A DNA stretch of 56,941 bases from Acidobacteriota bacterium (GTDB taxonomy: Bacteria; Acidobacteriota; Terriglobia; Terriglobales; Acidobacteriaceae): positions 1 to 56,941 of the forward strand of contig QIAA01000044.1 in NCBI GenBank assembly GCA_003224905.1, read 5' to 3'. The notes beneath the pieces were generated by a model that made no database searches, had not been told where the DNA came from, and saw only the letters and a list, made by a program, of their open reading frames with translations. Position numbers and translations under genes: made by a program. Numbering within the stretch: the first letter of the stretch is position 1; every line of letters starts with the position of its first letter. Below are positions 27,592-38,207 of this stretch, in pieces.

Positions 27592-29628
27592 ATGCGGATA
27601 TTGCGAATCCTCATCTGGCTCGCGATCGGAGTTCTAGGCGCTCTGGCGCTCGCCACCATCGCCCTGCGCCGCGGCGAATCCATCAATGCCATGTGGCTGG
27701 TGGTCGCCGCCCTTTGCACCTATGCCCTCGGCTACCGCTTCTACAGCAAGTTCATCGCGGCCAAAGTGCTCGTGCTCGATGCACACCGCGCGACTCCCGC
27801 AGAGCACCTGGAGAACGGCCGCGACTTCGTCCCCACAAACAAATGGGTGGTCTTCGGACATCACTTCGCCGCCATCGCCGGACCCGGACCGCTGGTCGGG
27901 CCTGTGCTCGCCGCCCAATTCGGCTATCTTCCGGGGACGCTCTGGATTTTGGCCGGAGCCGTGTTCGGCGGCTGCGTCCAGGACTTCGTGATCCTCCTCT
28001 TCTCCGTCCGCCGCGACGGCAAGTCGCTCACCGAAATCGCCCGCGAAGAAATTGGCCGGGTGGGCGGACTCGTCGCCTACGCCGCGATTATTGGCATCAT
28101 CGTCATTCTTCTCGGCGTGTGCGCGCTGGTCGTAGTCAATGCGTTAAAGGCAAGCCCGTGGGGAACATTCACAATCGCGATGACGATGCCCATTGCCATG
28201 CTGATGGGCATCTACCTGCGCCGCCTGCGCCCCGGCAAGGTTCTCGAAACTTCACTACTTGGTTTCGTCCTGGTATTGCTCGCTATCTGGGGCGGGCAGT
28301 GGGCGTCGCAGAATCCGGAGATCGGAAAATGGTTCACATTCACCGCACCAACCCTGGCGATCCTCATCATCCTCTACGGATTTGCCGCCTCTGCGTTACC
28401 AGTCTGGCTGCTGCTGGCGCCGCGCGACTACCTGAGCACATTCGTGAAGTTAGGCACCATCGCCATGCTGGCCATCGGCATCGTAGGCCTGCGGCCCACG
28501 CTGCACATGCCTGCACTCACCCGCTTCATCGACGGCTCCGGCCCGGTGTTCGCCGGAAAGATCTTTCCATTCGCCTTTATCACCATCGCCTGCGGCGCCA
28601 TCAGCGGATTTCATTCCTTGATTTCAAGCGGCACCACTCCCAAGCTGATCCGCCGCGAGCCGGAAGCCCGCATGATCGGCTACGGCGCGATGATGGCTGA
28701 ATCCATGGTCGCCATCATGGCTACGATTGCGGCCTGCGTACTCCAGCCCGGCACGTATTTCGCCATCAATAGTCCGGCCGGAATCGTGGGCCAGGCTCCG
28801 GAAGCGGCAGCTGCAACAATCAGCAATTGGGGATTCCCGGTCACCGCCACCGAGATGCACTCCCTCGCGCAGGCTGTCGGTGAGCAAACACTCTACAACC
28901 GCACCGGCGGCGCCCCCGCGTTCGCCGTCGGCATGGCCCACATCTTCTCGAACAGCCTCGGCGGTCAGGCAGTGATGGCTCTCTGGTACCACTTCGCCAT
29001 CATGTTTGAGGCGCTGTTCATTCTCACTGTGCTCGACGCCGGCACACGCGTGGGCCGCTTCATGATCCAGGATGCCCTCGGCCACCTCTGGAAACCGCTG
29101 GGCCGAACCAGTTCCTATCCCAGCATTCTCACCACCAGTGCCCTCATCGTGCTGGCCTGGGGGTACTTCTTGTGGCAAGGCGTCAGAGATCCGCTCGGCG
29201 GTATCAACTCCCTCTGGCCGCTATTTGGAATCGCCAACCAGTTGCTTGCCACGGTCGCGCTGTGCGTCGCTACAACCATCATCATCAAGATGGGCAAGGC
29301 CCGCTACGCGGTCGTGACGCTTGCGCCCCTGTGCTGGCTCGTTTCTGTGACCTTCACCGCATCCTGGCACAAGATGTTCGATCCCAACCCGAGAATTGGA
29401 TTTCTCTCGCATGCACAGAGTCTGGCCAGCGGCACAGCAACCAACGCGCGCCTGATCTTCAACGATCGTATGGATACGGTTGTGACCGGCATCCTGATCA
29501 CGATGGTAAGCCTCATCTTGATCGAATCCACTCTGGAGTGGGCGCGTGTGATCTCCGGCCGCAAAGAGGCGCGAGTCAAAGAGAGCCCGTTCGTTGCAAC
29601 TCAATTCGCGGCCGAGGAGCAGGTATGA
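27592..29628 (+). CDS. cstA: Carbon starvation protein A (CstA), pyruvate/peptide transporter family
   Basis: A 678-residue membrane protein with the full CstA pattern: [13 protein letters not shown] (~45), [28 protein letters not shown] split over ~80-110, [22 protein letters not shown], and [13 protein letters not shown]. The family imports pyruvate (E. coli CstA/BtsT) or peptides. Length fits (E. coli 701). Its stop overlaps the start of a YbdD/YjiX-like small gene by four bases, the same arrangement known for cstA-ybdD. Confidence 0.95.
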   Translation: MRILRILIWLAIGVLGALALATIALRRGESINAMWLVVAALCTYALGYRFYSKFIAAKVLVLDAHRATPAEHLENGRDFVPTNKWVVFGHHFAAIAGPGPLVGPVLAAQFGYLPGTLWILAGAVFGGCVQDFVILLFSVRRDGKSLTEIAREEIGRVGGLVAYAAIIGIIVILLGVCALVVVNALKASPWGTFTIAMTMPIAMLMGIYLRRLRPGKVLETSLLGFVLVLLAIWGGQWASQNPEIGKWFTFTAPTLAILIILYGFAASALPVWLLLAPRDYLSTFVKLGTIAMLAIGIVGLRPTLHMPALTRFIDGSGPVFAGKIFPFAFITIACGAISGFHSLISSGTTPKLIRREPEARMIGYGAMMAESMVAIMATIAACVLQPGTYFAINSPAGIVGQAPEAAAATISNWGFPVTATEMHSLAQAVGEQTLYNRTGGAPAFAVGMAHIFSNSLGGQAVMALWYHFAIMFEALFILTVLDAGTRVGRFMIQDALGHLWKPLGRTSSYPSILTTSALIVLAWGYFLWQGVRDPLGGINSLWPLFGIANQLLATVALCVATTIIIKMGKARYAVVTLAPLCWLVSVTFTASWHKMFDPNPRIGFLSHAQSLASGTATNARLIFNDRMDTVVTGILITMVSLILIESTLEWARVISGRKEARVKESPFVATQFAAEEQV

Positions 29629-29801
29629 AACTCGTAGCAGGAAGTCTCCGGCTCCTCATCTGCGCTTTACGAGAGATTTTCGATGAATCGGCCTACGAGC
29701 GATTTCTGCTTCGCCACAAACTACCCCGCAGCCGCGCCACCTACGCGCAATTTTTGCGCGAACAGGAACTCACTAAGGCACGCCGCCCGCGCTGCTGCTG
29801 A
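29625..29801 (+). CDS. YbdD/YjiX-family small protein
   Basis: A 58-residue basic protein overlapping the end of cstA (ATGA). [20 protein letters not shown] followed by [15 protein letters not shown] matches the YbdD/YjiX (DUF466) pattern YxxYxxHxxxxxP...FFRER. In E. coli this partner is encoded directly after the pyruvate transporter and is needed for its activity. Recognised by motif and neighbour; the gene is short. Confidence 0.8.
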   Translation: MKLVAGSLRLLICALREIFDESAYERFLLRHKLPRSRATYAQFLREQELTKARRPRCC

Positions 29802-29816
29802 GGTAAACTCTCCGCA

Positions 29817-30311
29817 ATGCTCGCACTGGGAATTGACTGCGGCACGGAATGCACCGGTTTCGGCATAGTCGAGCTTCGCGAGCATCAACTCATCTGTGTC
29901 GCTTCGGGCGCGATCAAGCTCTCTACGCGCGATTCACTGCCACGACGTCTCGCAATCGTTTTTGAGCGCCTCGCGGAAATCATCCGCGAGCACCAACCGA
30001 ACGATGTGGCAATCGAAGACGTCTTCTACGCCCTGAACGCAAAATCCGCCCTGAAGCTCGGACAGGTGCGAGGAGTCGCGATGCTGGCCGCATCCTCCGC
30101 CGGACTCGAAGTCGCCGAGTATTCTCCGCTGTCAATAAAATCTGCGGTGGTTGGCTACGGCAGGGCGGAGAAGCAACAGGTACAACACATGGTGGCCCGC
30201 CTGCTCAACCTCGAAAATATCCCCGAGCCTCCCGACGTCGCCGACGCTCTTGCGATCGCCATCTGCCACCTTCACACAGCGGGAACCCTGCGACGCCAAT
30301 ACGCGACCTAA
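29817..30311 (+). CDS. ruvC: Holliday junction endonuclease RuvC
   Basis: A 164-residue resolvase. Catalytic acidic residues are visible: LGIDCGTECTGFG (Asp ~6), DVAIEDVFYALNAK (Glu ~67) and PPDVADALAIAICH (Asp pair near ~145). It cuts four-way junctions made by RecA with RuvAB; ruvA and ruvB are not in this window. It starts 15 bp after the YbdD-like gene and its end overlaps the convergent DNA polymerase IV gene by four bases. Confidence 0.93.
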   Translation: MLALGIDCGTECTGFGIVELREHQLICVASGAIKLSTRDSLPRRLAIVFERLAEIIREHQPNDVAIEDVFYALNAKSALKLGQVRGVAMLAASSAGLEVAEYSPLSIKSAVVGYGRAEKQQVQHMVARLLNLENIPEPPDVADALAIAICHLHTAGTLRRQYAT

Positions 30312-31555
30312 TCACGCCGATGCTTCCCCGGCAGTCCCGCCGGATTCTCATGCGTGCGCTCGCGGAAGCCGCCTTTCATGCCGGTTGCAAGACCTACGCT
30401 CGATTCCCCAAATTTGTCCCGCAAGTGATCTGCCGCCGAAAGCGCCTGCTGCCAGCGATGCCGCTCTTCAGTTTCGAGCAAGTCCTCCTGCCCACCCGGG
30501 CCCGCCTCAAACGATGACGCATGAACACCCAGTAAACGCACTGGCACGCCGCGTTTCCAATTCCGGTGAAATAAAGACCGGATCTGACGAAAGATTTCCG
30601 TGTCCAACTGCGTAGGCTCAGGCAGTGTATGTGCTCGCGTGATGGTGGTGAAATCTTTGTAACGCAACTTGAGCTGTATCGTCCTGGCGTGCACTCCGCC
30701 TTCACGCAGACGCCTCCCCACCATCTCTGAGAGCCGCATCAGCGTAGCTTCTATTTCCTGCAGCTCCGTCGTGTCCTCATTGTAAGTGTGCTCGTGACTG
30801 ATGGACTTTGCGTCGCCATGCTCGCCGACCGCCGTGTCGAACCACCCGCCCGCATCCTCGCCGCGCGCCTTTCCGGCGAGCGCTAGCCCCCATTTTCCGA
30901 AACGCTCTTCCAGGAACGAATCGTCGAATCGTGCCAGATCGCTCACCCGTCGAACCCCGATAGCCTGCAGGTTCTGTTCTGTAACCTTTCCAACCCCCGG
31001 AATGTCACGCACATCAAGCGGCGCGAGAAATTTCGCCTCCTGCCCGGGAACAACCCAAAGCACTCCGTTCGGCTTAGCTTTCGCGGAGGAAACCTTAGCC
31101 ACCAGCCGCGAAACGCCAATCCCGATCGAACAGTTGAGTTGGGTTTCGTGTTTCATTTTTTGATGCAGCTGATGCGCTGCCTTCAGAGGCGGCCCGTGCA
31201 GCCGCTCCGTTCCACTCATGTCGAGATAGGCTTCATCGATGGAGGCCATCTCCACTTGTGGAGAAAAGGAATTGAGTACCGCGAAAACTTTCTCCGAGCA
31301 CTCGCGATATCGCTCCGGATGGCCATCCACAAAAAGCGCCTGCGGACAAAGCTTCGCCGCCGTCCGCAACGGCATCGCTGAATGCACCCCAAACTTCCGC
31401 GCCTCATACGACGCTGCCGACACTACCCCGCGTTCATTGCGCTGCCCACCCACAACCACGGCTTTGCCGCGCAGCGAGGGATCGTAGAGTTCTTCCACTG
31501 AAACAAAAAACGCGTCCATATCAACGTGGAAAATCGTTCTCGCAGCGACGCTCAT
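30308..31555 (-). CDS. dinB: DNA polymerase IV (Y-family translesion polymerase)
   Basis: A 415-residue Y-family polymerase. FHVDMDAFFVSVEELYD and ASIDEAYLDMSG carry the catalytic acidic residues; ALFVDGHPERYRECS is the finger region; GVGKVTEQNLQAIG is a helix-hairpin-helix. The C-terminal little-finger domain is complete, and there is no obvious beta-clamp QLxLF at the end. ATG 31555 (MSVAARTIFHVDMDAFF) is preferred over 31591, whose extra residues are not part of the family. Error-prone synthesis past lesions is the known role. Confidence 0.94.
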   Translation of the reverse strand: MSVAARTIFHVDMDAFFVSVEELYDPSLRGKAVVVGGQRNERGVVSAASYEARKFGVHSAMPLRTAAKLCPQALFVDGHPERYRECSEKVFAVLNSFSPQVEMASIDEAYLDMSGTERLHGPPLKAAHQLHQKMKHETQLNCSIGIGVSRLVAKVSSAKAKPNGVLWVVPGQEAKFLAPLDVRDIPGVGKVTEQNLQAIGVRRVSDLARFDDSFLEERFGKWGLALAGKARGEDAGGWFDTAVGEHGDAKSISHEHTYNEDTTELQEIEATLMRLSEMVGRRLREGGVHARTIQLKLRYKDFTTITRAHTLPEPTQLDTEIFRQIRSLFHRNWKRGVPVRLLGVHASSFEAGPGGQEDLLETEERHRWQQALSAADHLRDKFGESSVGLATGMKGGFRERTHENPAGLPGKHRRD

Positions 31556-31762
31556 GCGGAAAACTGCAGCAGAGTTTTTGGATTTTATCAAGCTTTCATC
31601 GCAACGTAATCAAACCGTAATAATTGTGAGCTTACACTGCTTGCCGAGGTCACCGAGCACACTCTCTCGCCGTGGTCTCACCTCCGCCTTTCGTCTGTTT
31701 GCAACCAGTACCTTTCGTCCCAGAAGCCGCATGTCTCAAGCGCGTACTACTAGGAGAATACG

Positions 31763-34755
31763 ATGCACAGCAGGCAATGGCTACAGACTTCCGCATTGAT
31801 TGTCGTAATGGCTGGGCTGGCCCTGTCGCAGTTGACTACTCCTGTCGCAGCCCAGGAGTTGGAGCAGTCCTCTTCAGCGGCGCTTCGCTACAGCGCGCCC
31901 GCAGGTAATCTGCCGACCACCCGGCAGATAACAATAGATGGTTTGAGCGGTGCAGTTCTGCCTAACGGACGCTTCATCACGCCTCCAGGAGTTGAAGTCA
32001 ACGTCGGCGCTCCGAAGCCCTTTGGCATGGCACTCAGTCCAAATGGAAATACGTTGGCCACCATAAACAGCGGCATCGGACCATTCTCGATCACTTTAAT
32101 CACGAATCTTAAAAGTTCTACACCGTCGGCCAACCTTATCCAGGTAAATGCTTCTTTTCTGGGCGTTGTCTTCTCTCCTGACAGCTCTCGCTTTTACGCT
32201 TCCGGCGGCGAAAACGGGAACATCTGGGTGGGCGACACGGCCAGCGCAAAAATTATCGGATCAGTGAACCTTAATGGATCGAATCATCCCTACGGCTCCC
32301 TGAATGTGGTAAATGGTCCGGCCAATGTCTTTAAGGGTACGTTCCCAGGCCGCATGGCGATCACTTCCGATGGCAAATTTCTATACGTTACCGATCAGGG
32401 CGGCTTCCAGGTATTGATCGTGGATACGACGAAAATCACCACGGGAGTGGACGATCAAGGCGACATCACTAACCCTGATAATTTTGACGCGGTAGTAGGA
32501 TCGGCCAAGGTCGGACGTTATCCCTTCGGAATCGCTCTCTCGAACGATAACAAGCGATTGTTTGTCACGAATGTCGGACTCTTCCAATACAGCAGTTTGC
32601 GTCCAGCAAATCCGACGGGCGATTCGAATGTAGATTTTCCACTCTGCTACCCCGGAGCTGGATACCCCACCGAAACTGCCAATGATCGCATCATTCAGAT
32701 TCACAAAGTCGATTCCAGGAACTTGCCTCCTACTCTGAGTATTCCCGACGGAATCCGCTGCGGCTACATTTCCCAGGACCAGAGCTTCACCGTTCCTGGC
32801 CTGGGCAGCCCCAATGCGCCCGAAGCGTCGTCCGTCTACATTTTCGATTCGTCCAATCCCAATCAACTTTCGTTACTGAAAATCAGCAAAACCGGTCCGA
32901 TGGTCGGAGAAGTGGAAGAACATCTTCGTGCTTATGGCGGCAGCCATCCCAATGCCTTGATTGAAGGCCAAAAGTACATCTTCGTCGCCAATGGCAACAA
33001 CGACAGCATTTCGCTTCTCAGCAAGAAAACATATCGGGAACTTGGCCGAATCAGCTTGTCATTATTTCCGGGGGTAGATCACCATATTAAAGGCGTGCAG
33101 CCCGTTGCCCTGGCGTTAAGTCCGGGCGAGAGGCATCTCTACGTAGCGGAGGCGGGCATCAACGCCATAGCGGTCGTACATTTGACCGGACGTGGCGGTC
33201 ATGTGATGGGACTAATTCCTGCCGCATGGTGGCCCGGCGCCGTGCAGGTGAGCAGCAACGGTAAAACCCTCTACATGGCCAACGCCAACGGCAGAGGCGC
33301 TGGCCCGAACAACGACTTCCCCCCGACAATCACGGCTCGCCGAAGGCAAGCACCATGGGCACGGTCAATATTGTTGCTGTGCCCTCGTTCGGTCAGCTCG
33401 CCAAATACACTCGGCGGGTACTGCTCAACAACGGTCTCATCGGCAGCCATTCCTCGCCTGAGGTGGGACCAATCCTGAGCCATGGTCGGTTGGGTAGTTC
33501 GCCGATCAAGCACGTCATTTTTATCAATAAGGAAAACGCCACACACGACCTCCTGTTGGGCGACATCACTCAGACCCGTAAAGGCGTCCCTGTCAACGGC
33601 GATCCGAATTACTCGCTGGGTTTCGCTGCCTCACCCAATCATCACGAGTTGGCGCTAACCTTTGCCTTTAGTGATAATTTCTATCTCGAACCATCGGTTT
33701 CCTCCGATGGCCATCGTTGGCTGACCAATACCTACACCACGGAGTTCGAGCAAACTCACTGGCCCGCGTCTTACGGCGGCAAACGCAACGATGCCGGTGA
33801 TGATCCCGAGGTGTTCGGGCCATATCCTGGCCGGCTGGGTTTCACGGACGCCAATGCTTCTCCCGATCCGCAGGACTATAACCAGCACGGCGGTATCTAC
33901 TTGCACCTGCTGCGCAATGGCAAGACCTTCGTGAACTTCGGGAATGGCTACGAGTTCGCCGAGGTCGATGAAAGTAATGCCACCGAACCTACGGGCATCC
34001 GCCAGCACGTAAACGTGCCCATGGAAAGCGTGGTTCGCGACAACAGCGACCAGGTTTTTCCTGAATTCAATACGCACATTCCCGACGGGCCGCTGTCTGA
34101 GGATCCCACCCGCTTCAATCGTTTTGGCCGCTTCAAACAGGTATTTGAGGCAAATTACGTCGACTGGCAAGCCGGGCTATGCAAGCTCCCTAACTACGTT
34201 GACTTGTACTACCCAAACGATCATGGCGGCGGACCTACTGATATCCACCCCGAGGGTCCGGAGTGGTCATTTGTACGCTTTGTCCAGGACAATGACGAGG
34301 CCCTTGGTTTGACGGTGGACTTGATTTCCCACAGCCCCTGCTGGAAGGACACAGTCATCTTTGCGGTGGAAGACGATCCGCAGAACGGCTTCGATCACGT
34401 CGATGGTACGCGCTCCTTGTTTCTGGCGGTCAGTCCCTGGGTGAAGCACGAATATGTGAGCAAGAAGCACCTGAGCCTGGCAAGTATTTTCAAGACCGTA
34501 GACGAAATTCTGGGCTTGCCGCCGCTCAATCAGTACGACGCTGCTGCTTCTGATTTACGCGATCTGTTCACCAATAACCCTGATTTCACGCCCTACAACT
34601 TCGCTCCCATTGGTTTCGCCACTTCAGCGAATGCAGTGTGGAAGCAAATGACCCAAAGCCTGGATTTCAGCAGGCCAGACGCGAATGAAGTTCAGTTGCG
34701 GCGGGCCATAGCGCTGTCAGAAGGAATCCCGCACCGCAAACCTGGGAAGAACTAA
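31763..34755 (+). pseudogene. YncE-like beta-propeller / phosphoesterase fusion, split by a frameshift
   Basis: Two frames together encode one protein. Frame one (31763-33478) starts with a signal peptide (MHSRQWLQTSALIVVMAGLA) and repeats of NxxLYVAEAG/KTLYMANAN-type strands, a YncE-like propeller. Frame two (33355-34755) has an alkaline phosphatase/phosphoesterase domain: HVIFINKENATHDLLLGDI, YYPNDHGGG, TVIFAVEDDPQNGFDHVDG. The join lies in the run TTCCCCCCGAC at about 33318-33326: with one more C the reading continues as FPPDNHGSPKASTMGTVNIV. So one base is missing from a homopolymer, by mutation or sequencing error. Both halves are otherwise free of stops. Start ATG 31763 has AGGAG upstream. 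The intact protein would be ~995 residues, exported. Confidence 0.82.
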
Positions 34756-34765
34756 ACCCGGTTTT

Positions 34766-34808
34766 CGCAGGAGTGCCTTGTGACATCGCAGCACAGGGCA
34801 CTCCTGCG
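34766..34808. terminator. Long hairpin downstream of the phosphoesterase gene
   Basis: CGCAGGAGTGCC (34766-34777) pairs perfectly with GGCACTCCTGCG (34797-34808) across a 19-base loop. It lies 11 bp after the stop and just before the next gene's leader, so it may work as a terminator or an mRNA-stabilising hairpin. There is no T-run. Confidence 0.5.
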
Positions 34809-34846
34809 TGAGACTATGGTATCCACAGCTCATTCGAGGACACGTA

Positions 34847-35638
34847 ATGATTAACCCCCTCAGTCTTCTTCTATGTCTTGTACCGATTTGTCTGGCCCAT
34901 CCTTCACGTGCGGTTGCCCAACAAACTTCCTCCCAAGCGTCGACCCTCCAGAAACCTGACGTGAAGTTGCCCGATGCCCCGTCGGCCCAAAGAGAAGAGC
35001 CTGAGGTGCCTGTCGCATCTTCTGCGGGCGTTTCACCTTCGAAGCCGCCTGTGGTTGGTGAGCTGGGTGGCGAAGACCGTAAAGCGCGACTCACCCTGCT
35101 CTCGAATGTAAGCTCACAATTGCCCAGCGGGTCATCCTTTATGGTCCGGCTGGAACGAGCAGTGCAAGTCGATGGCAGGACCGTCCTGCCGTCAGGGACT
35201 GTAGTCGAGGGTCACCTTGAGACCATTCACGCACGCCGTATCATGCGCCCGGGCGCCCTGCGCATGATTTTTGATCGCGTCAAATTGCCGGATGGGACAA
35301 TCCAACGCGCCAGCTTCGTAGTAGTCAGTTCGCAGAGGAAGTCTGTAAAAGCCGACGATGAGGGCGCGCTTCATCCCACAATCAGTAAGAAACGGCTGGC
35401 CTTCCAGCTGGGTGGAACAGCCGCTGTCGCGAAGCTCGCCGACGATGTTGCAGAAGAGGCTGTGGCTGCTGGCGCGGGAACCGCGCGTCTTTATGGTTTG
35501 GCCGGAGCTGGCGTATTTCTGTTCTTGCAGAAGGGACGCGAGGTGAAACTGTGCGCAGGAGATGTTATCGAAGCCGAGTTCATGCGCCAGGGCTTGAGCC
35601 CCGCGATTAGCACTACCGAGCCTTCATCACCCAAATAG
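34847..35638 (+). CDS. Secreted protein of unknown function with beta-rich domain
   Basis: Not recognised as a named family. A 263-residue exported protein with a signal peptide (INPLSLLLCLVPICLAHPS...AVAQ), a Pro/Ser-rich stretch (DAPSAQREEPEVPVAS), then a beta-rich domain: LPSGSSFMVRLERAVQVDG, LPSGTVVEGHLE, FDRVKLPDGT. The latter resembles the TrbI/VirB10-like or 'SH3-like' pattern where a knob value sets cost of assembly, but this is weak. A C-terminal hydrophobic Ala/Gly-rich stretch (~215-235) may insert in membrane. ATG 34847 has GAGGA upstream. Confidence 0.6.
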   Translation: MINPLSLLLCLVPICLAHPSRAVAQQTSSQASTLQKPDVKLPDAPSAQREEPEVPVASSAGVSPSKPPVVGELGGEDRKARLTLLSNVSSQLPSGSSFMVRLERAVQVDGRTVLPSGTVVEGHLETIHARRIMRPGALRMIFDRVKLPDGTIQRASFVVVSSQRKSVKADDEGALHPTISKKRLAFQLGGTAAVAKLADDVAEEAVAAGAGTARLYGLAGAGVFLFLQKGREVKLCAGDVIEAEFMRQGLSPAISTTEPSSPK

Positions 35639-35683
35639 CGTCAACTACTCTCTGCGAACTCTGCGTGTTTGAACCAGAAAGCC

Positions 35684-37183
35684 TTACCGACCCGCCGGCT
35701 GCAGCTCACCCGCGTAATTCCTCTGAACCTGAGGCGCGCCTCGCGCCTGCCGTGCACGTTCGTAAACCCGAACGTATTCCTTTGCCGATGCATTCCACGA
35801 GAAATCTTTGTTCATCCCGTTCCGCATCAGCTGCTGCCATGAGCTCTGATCGCGAAATGCCTGCAACGCCTGTTTGACAGTCGCCAGCAAAGCTTCTCCG
35901 CTGTACTCGCTGAACTTGAATCCGGTGCCTTTGCCAGTTCGCGGATCCCATGGCTCGATAGTGTCATCCAGCCCGCCAGTCGCCCGCACGACGGGAACAG
36001 TTCCATACTTCAAGCTGTAAATCTGATTCAGCCCGCAAGGCTCATACCGTGACGGCATCAGGAACATGTCGCTGCCCGCTTCGATTTTGTGCGCCAGCGC
36101 GTTGTCGTAAGCGATTTTTACCGCGATTTTGTTGGGGAACTGCCGGTTGAGCCGCAAAAACATGTCTTCATAAGGCTTGTCGCCGGCTCCAAGCGCCACC
36201 ACGACCATCTCCTCACGCGCCAGCCGATCCATAACCTGCGAAATGAGATCGAACCCCTTCTGCGCCGCAAACCGCGAAACAATCCCGATCACCGGCAGCC
36301 GCAGATTAGGATTCGTCACCCCAAAAGCGTTCAGCAGATCCTGTTTACACTGAATCTTCCCGCTCAAATCCTGCGGCGAGTACTTGGCGGCAGTGAATTT
36401 GTCGTTCTGCGGGCTCCACTCGTCATAGTCGACGCCGTTCAAAATTCCGGTCACCGTGGCGGAGCGGTCGCGCAGCACGCCTTCCAGCCCGAAGCCGAAT
36501 TCCGCCGTCTGAATCTCCTGGCTGTATTTCCTGCTCACAGTCGTAATGTAATCAGAATAGATCAGTGCGCCTTTCAAAAAATTGACGTTCCCGAAGAACT
36601 CCATCTTGGATATCGTGAACAAGTCCCAGGGCAGTGTGAGCAGCGGCAGCGTATCAGGAGGAAACAAACCCTGGTATCCCATATTGTGGATAGTGAAGAC
36701 GGTAGCCACATCCCGAAAAGCTGGATCCTCTCCATATTGCGACCGGAGCAGCATCGGAATGAGGGCAGACTGCCAATCGTGGCAATGGAATACGTCGGGC
36801 ACACCCAAAATCTTCGAGCCCTCGAGCACCGCACGCGAAAAGAGCGCGAAGCGCTCGGCGTTATCGGGATAATCTCCTGAAGGCGTGCCATACAGTGCTT
36901 CCCGGTCAAAAAACGGCGGGTATTCCACAAAACAAAAACCCACGCTGGAATGACCTCCGTTCGTCACCACCGAACAAAACCGGTACCGGTCATCGAAAGG
37001 TATCGTAATGCTACGAACCACCGTCTGCGCATCGGCCAGTTTGGTCTGCCGGTAGCGCGGAACATATACACTGACCTGATGTCCCAGTGCGGCCAAAGCG
37101 CGCGGCAGCGCGCCCACTACATCCGCCAGTCCACCAGTCTTGGAATAAGGAACGCACTCGGAAGCTGCAAACGCAATATGCAT
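35684..37183 (-). CDS. glgA: Glycogen synthase (ADP-glucose, GT5)
   Basis: A 499-residue GT5 enzyme. The ADP-glucose binding motif KTGGLADVVGALP (~16-28), FHCHDWQSALIPML (~138), STVFTIHNMGYQG-type block and the C-terminal PSRYEPCGLNQIYSLKYGTVPVVRATGGL with the catalytic Glu are intact. It elongates alpha-1,4-glucan from ADP-glucose. ATG 37183 has AGGAG eight bases upstream; the GTG at 37192 lies too near the site. No other glycogen genes are in the window. Confidence 0.95.
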   Translation of the reverse strand: MHIAFAASECVPYSKTGGLADVVGALPRALAALGHQVSVYVPRYRQTKLADAQTVVRSITIPFDDRYRFCSVVTNGGHSSVGFCFVEYPPFFDREALYGTPSGDYPDNAERFALFSRAVLEGSKILGVPDVFHCHDWQSALIPMLLRSQYGEDPAFRDVATVFTIHNMGYQGLFPPDTLPLLTLPWDLFTISKMEFFGNVNFLKGALIYSDYITTVSRKYSQEIQTAEFGFGLEGVLRDRSATVTGILNGVDYDEWSPQNDKFTAAKYSPQDLSGKIQCKQDLLNAFGVTNPNLRLPVIGIVSRFAAQKGFDLISQVMDRLAREEMVVVALGAGDKPYEDMFLRLNRQFPNKIAVKIAYDNALAHKIEAGSDMFLMPSRYEPCGLNQIYSLKYGTVPVVRATGGLDDTIEPWDPRTGKGTGFKFSEYSGEALLATVKQALQAFRDQSSWQQLMRNGMNKDFSWNASAKEYVRVYERARQARGAPQVQRNYAGELQPAGR

Positions 37184-37325
37184 GAAAACCACTCCTGATT
37201 AATGGGTCCGGCTTGTATCCCTGGCACAAGCTATTATAGAACCGTTCGGCTCACGCCACACTTCGCCCGCGTGAGTGATTCCGGCAGTAATGCCAGTCTA
37301 AACGCCAAAAAGAAAGAGGGTCAAC

Positions 37326-38183
37326 GTGCCGAAAGGCTCGGTTCCAGCTCGCCCACCCCGGAAACCAAAAATTGGGCAGCATTTTCTCAACGATCCATCG
37401 GCTGCGGCTCGAATCGTCGACGCCCTGGGCGACACTTCCCAACGCACCGTGCTCGAAATTGGCCCCGGTCGCGGCGAAATCTCATCCTTATTGTCCACGC
37501 GCACTCGCCGCCTGATCGCCATCGAACTCGACCGCGTGCTTGCCGCCCAGCTGCGCATGAAATTTTCCCTCATTCCGAACGTCGAAATAATCGAAGGTGA
37601 TATCCTCTCGATCGATTTCGATACGCTCTTCGGCCCTAAACCCGGCAGCACCCGCCCAGGTATTGAGTTAACGCCCGAAACTGTGCACGTCCTGGGCAAC
37701 ATTCCTTACTACATCACTTCCGACATTCTGTTCCGCCTCTTTGAATTTCGCCGCTATTTCCACACGATCGTTCTTATGCTGCAGCGCGAAGTCGCCGAAC
37801 GCGTGACCGCCGCACCCGGAGGCCGCGAATACGGCCTGCTCTCGGCCACCGCCCAGCTATATGCGCGAGTCGAGCAACTATTCACGCTTCATCCAGGCTC
37901 GTTCACGCCACCACCCAAAGTGCAGTCCACGGTGATTCGTCTCACCATCGCTCCCAAGCTGGATAAACTACGAGTGCCCGAGACAGAATTCATCAATTTC
38001 CTCAAGCTTTCGTTTGCGCAAAAACGGAAAACCCTGTGGAATAATCTGAAGCCGCAATATCCTGAAGACCTGCTGCGCGAGGCTTTGGACAAAGCAGGAG
38101 TGAATCCGCAACTCCGTGCCGAAGCCCTCTCGCTCGAAAAAAGCGCGGCATTGTTCCGCGCCTTGAACGACGGTCGAAACTAA
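37326..38183 (+). CDS. rsmA: 16S rRNA adenine dimethyltransferase RsmA
   Basis: A 285-residue KsgA/RsmA enzyme. The N-terminus KIGQHFLND, SAM-binding VLEIGPGRGEISSLL, and motif IV LGNIPYYITSDILF (NxPY type) are intact. It dimethylates two adjacent adenines near the 3' end of 16S rRNA. GTG 37326 is preceded by AAGAGGG at the right spacing. It is divergent from glgA. Confidence 0.95.
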   Translation: MPKGSVPARPPRKPKIGQHFLNDPSAAARIVDALGDTSQRTVLEIGPGRGEISSLLSTRTRRLIAIELDRVLAAQLRMKFSLIPNVEIIEGDILSIDFDTLFGPKPGSTRPGIELTPETVHVLGNIPYYITSDILFRLFEFRRYFHTIVLMLQREVAERVTAAPGGREYGLLSATAQLYARVEQLFTLHPGSFTPPPKVQSTVIRLTIAPKLDKLRVPETEFINFLKLSFAQKRKTLWNNLKPQYPEDLLREALDKAGVNPQLRAEALSLEKSAALFRALNDGRN

Positions 38184-38207
38184 AATAGTCGTGACCGTCA
38201 GATCTAA

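Noticed and set aside
27393..28700. 435-residue frame before and within cstA
   Set aside because: Very Arg/His/Pro-rich shifted translation of cstA; the real protein is the CstA frame.
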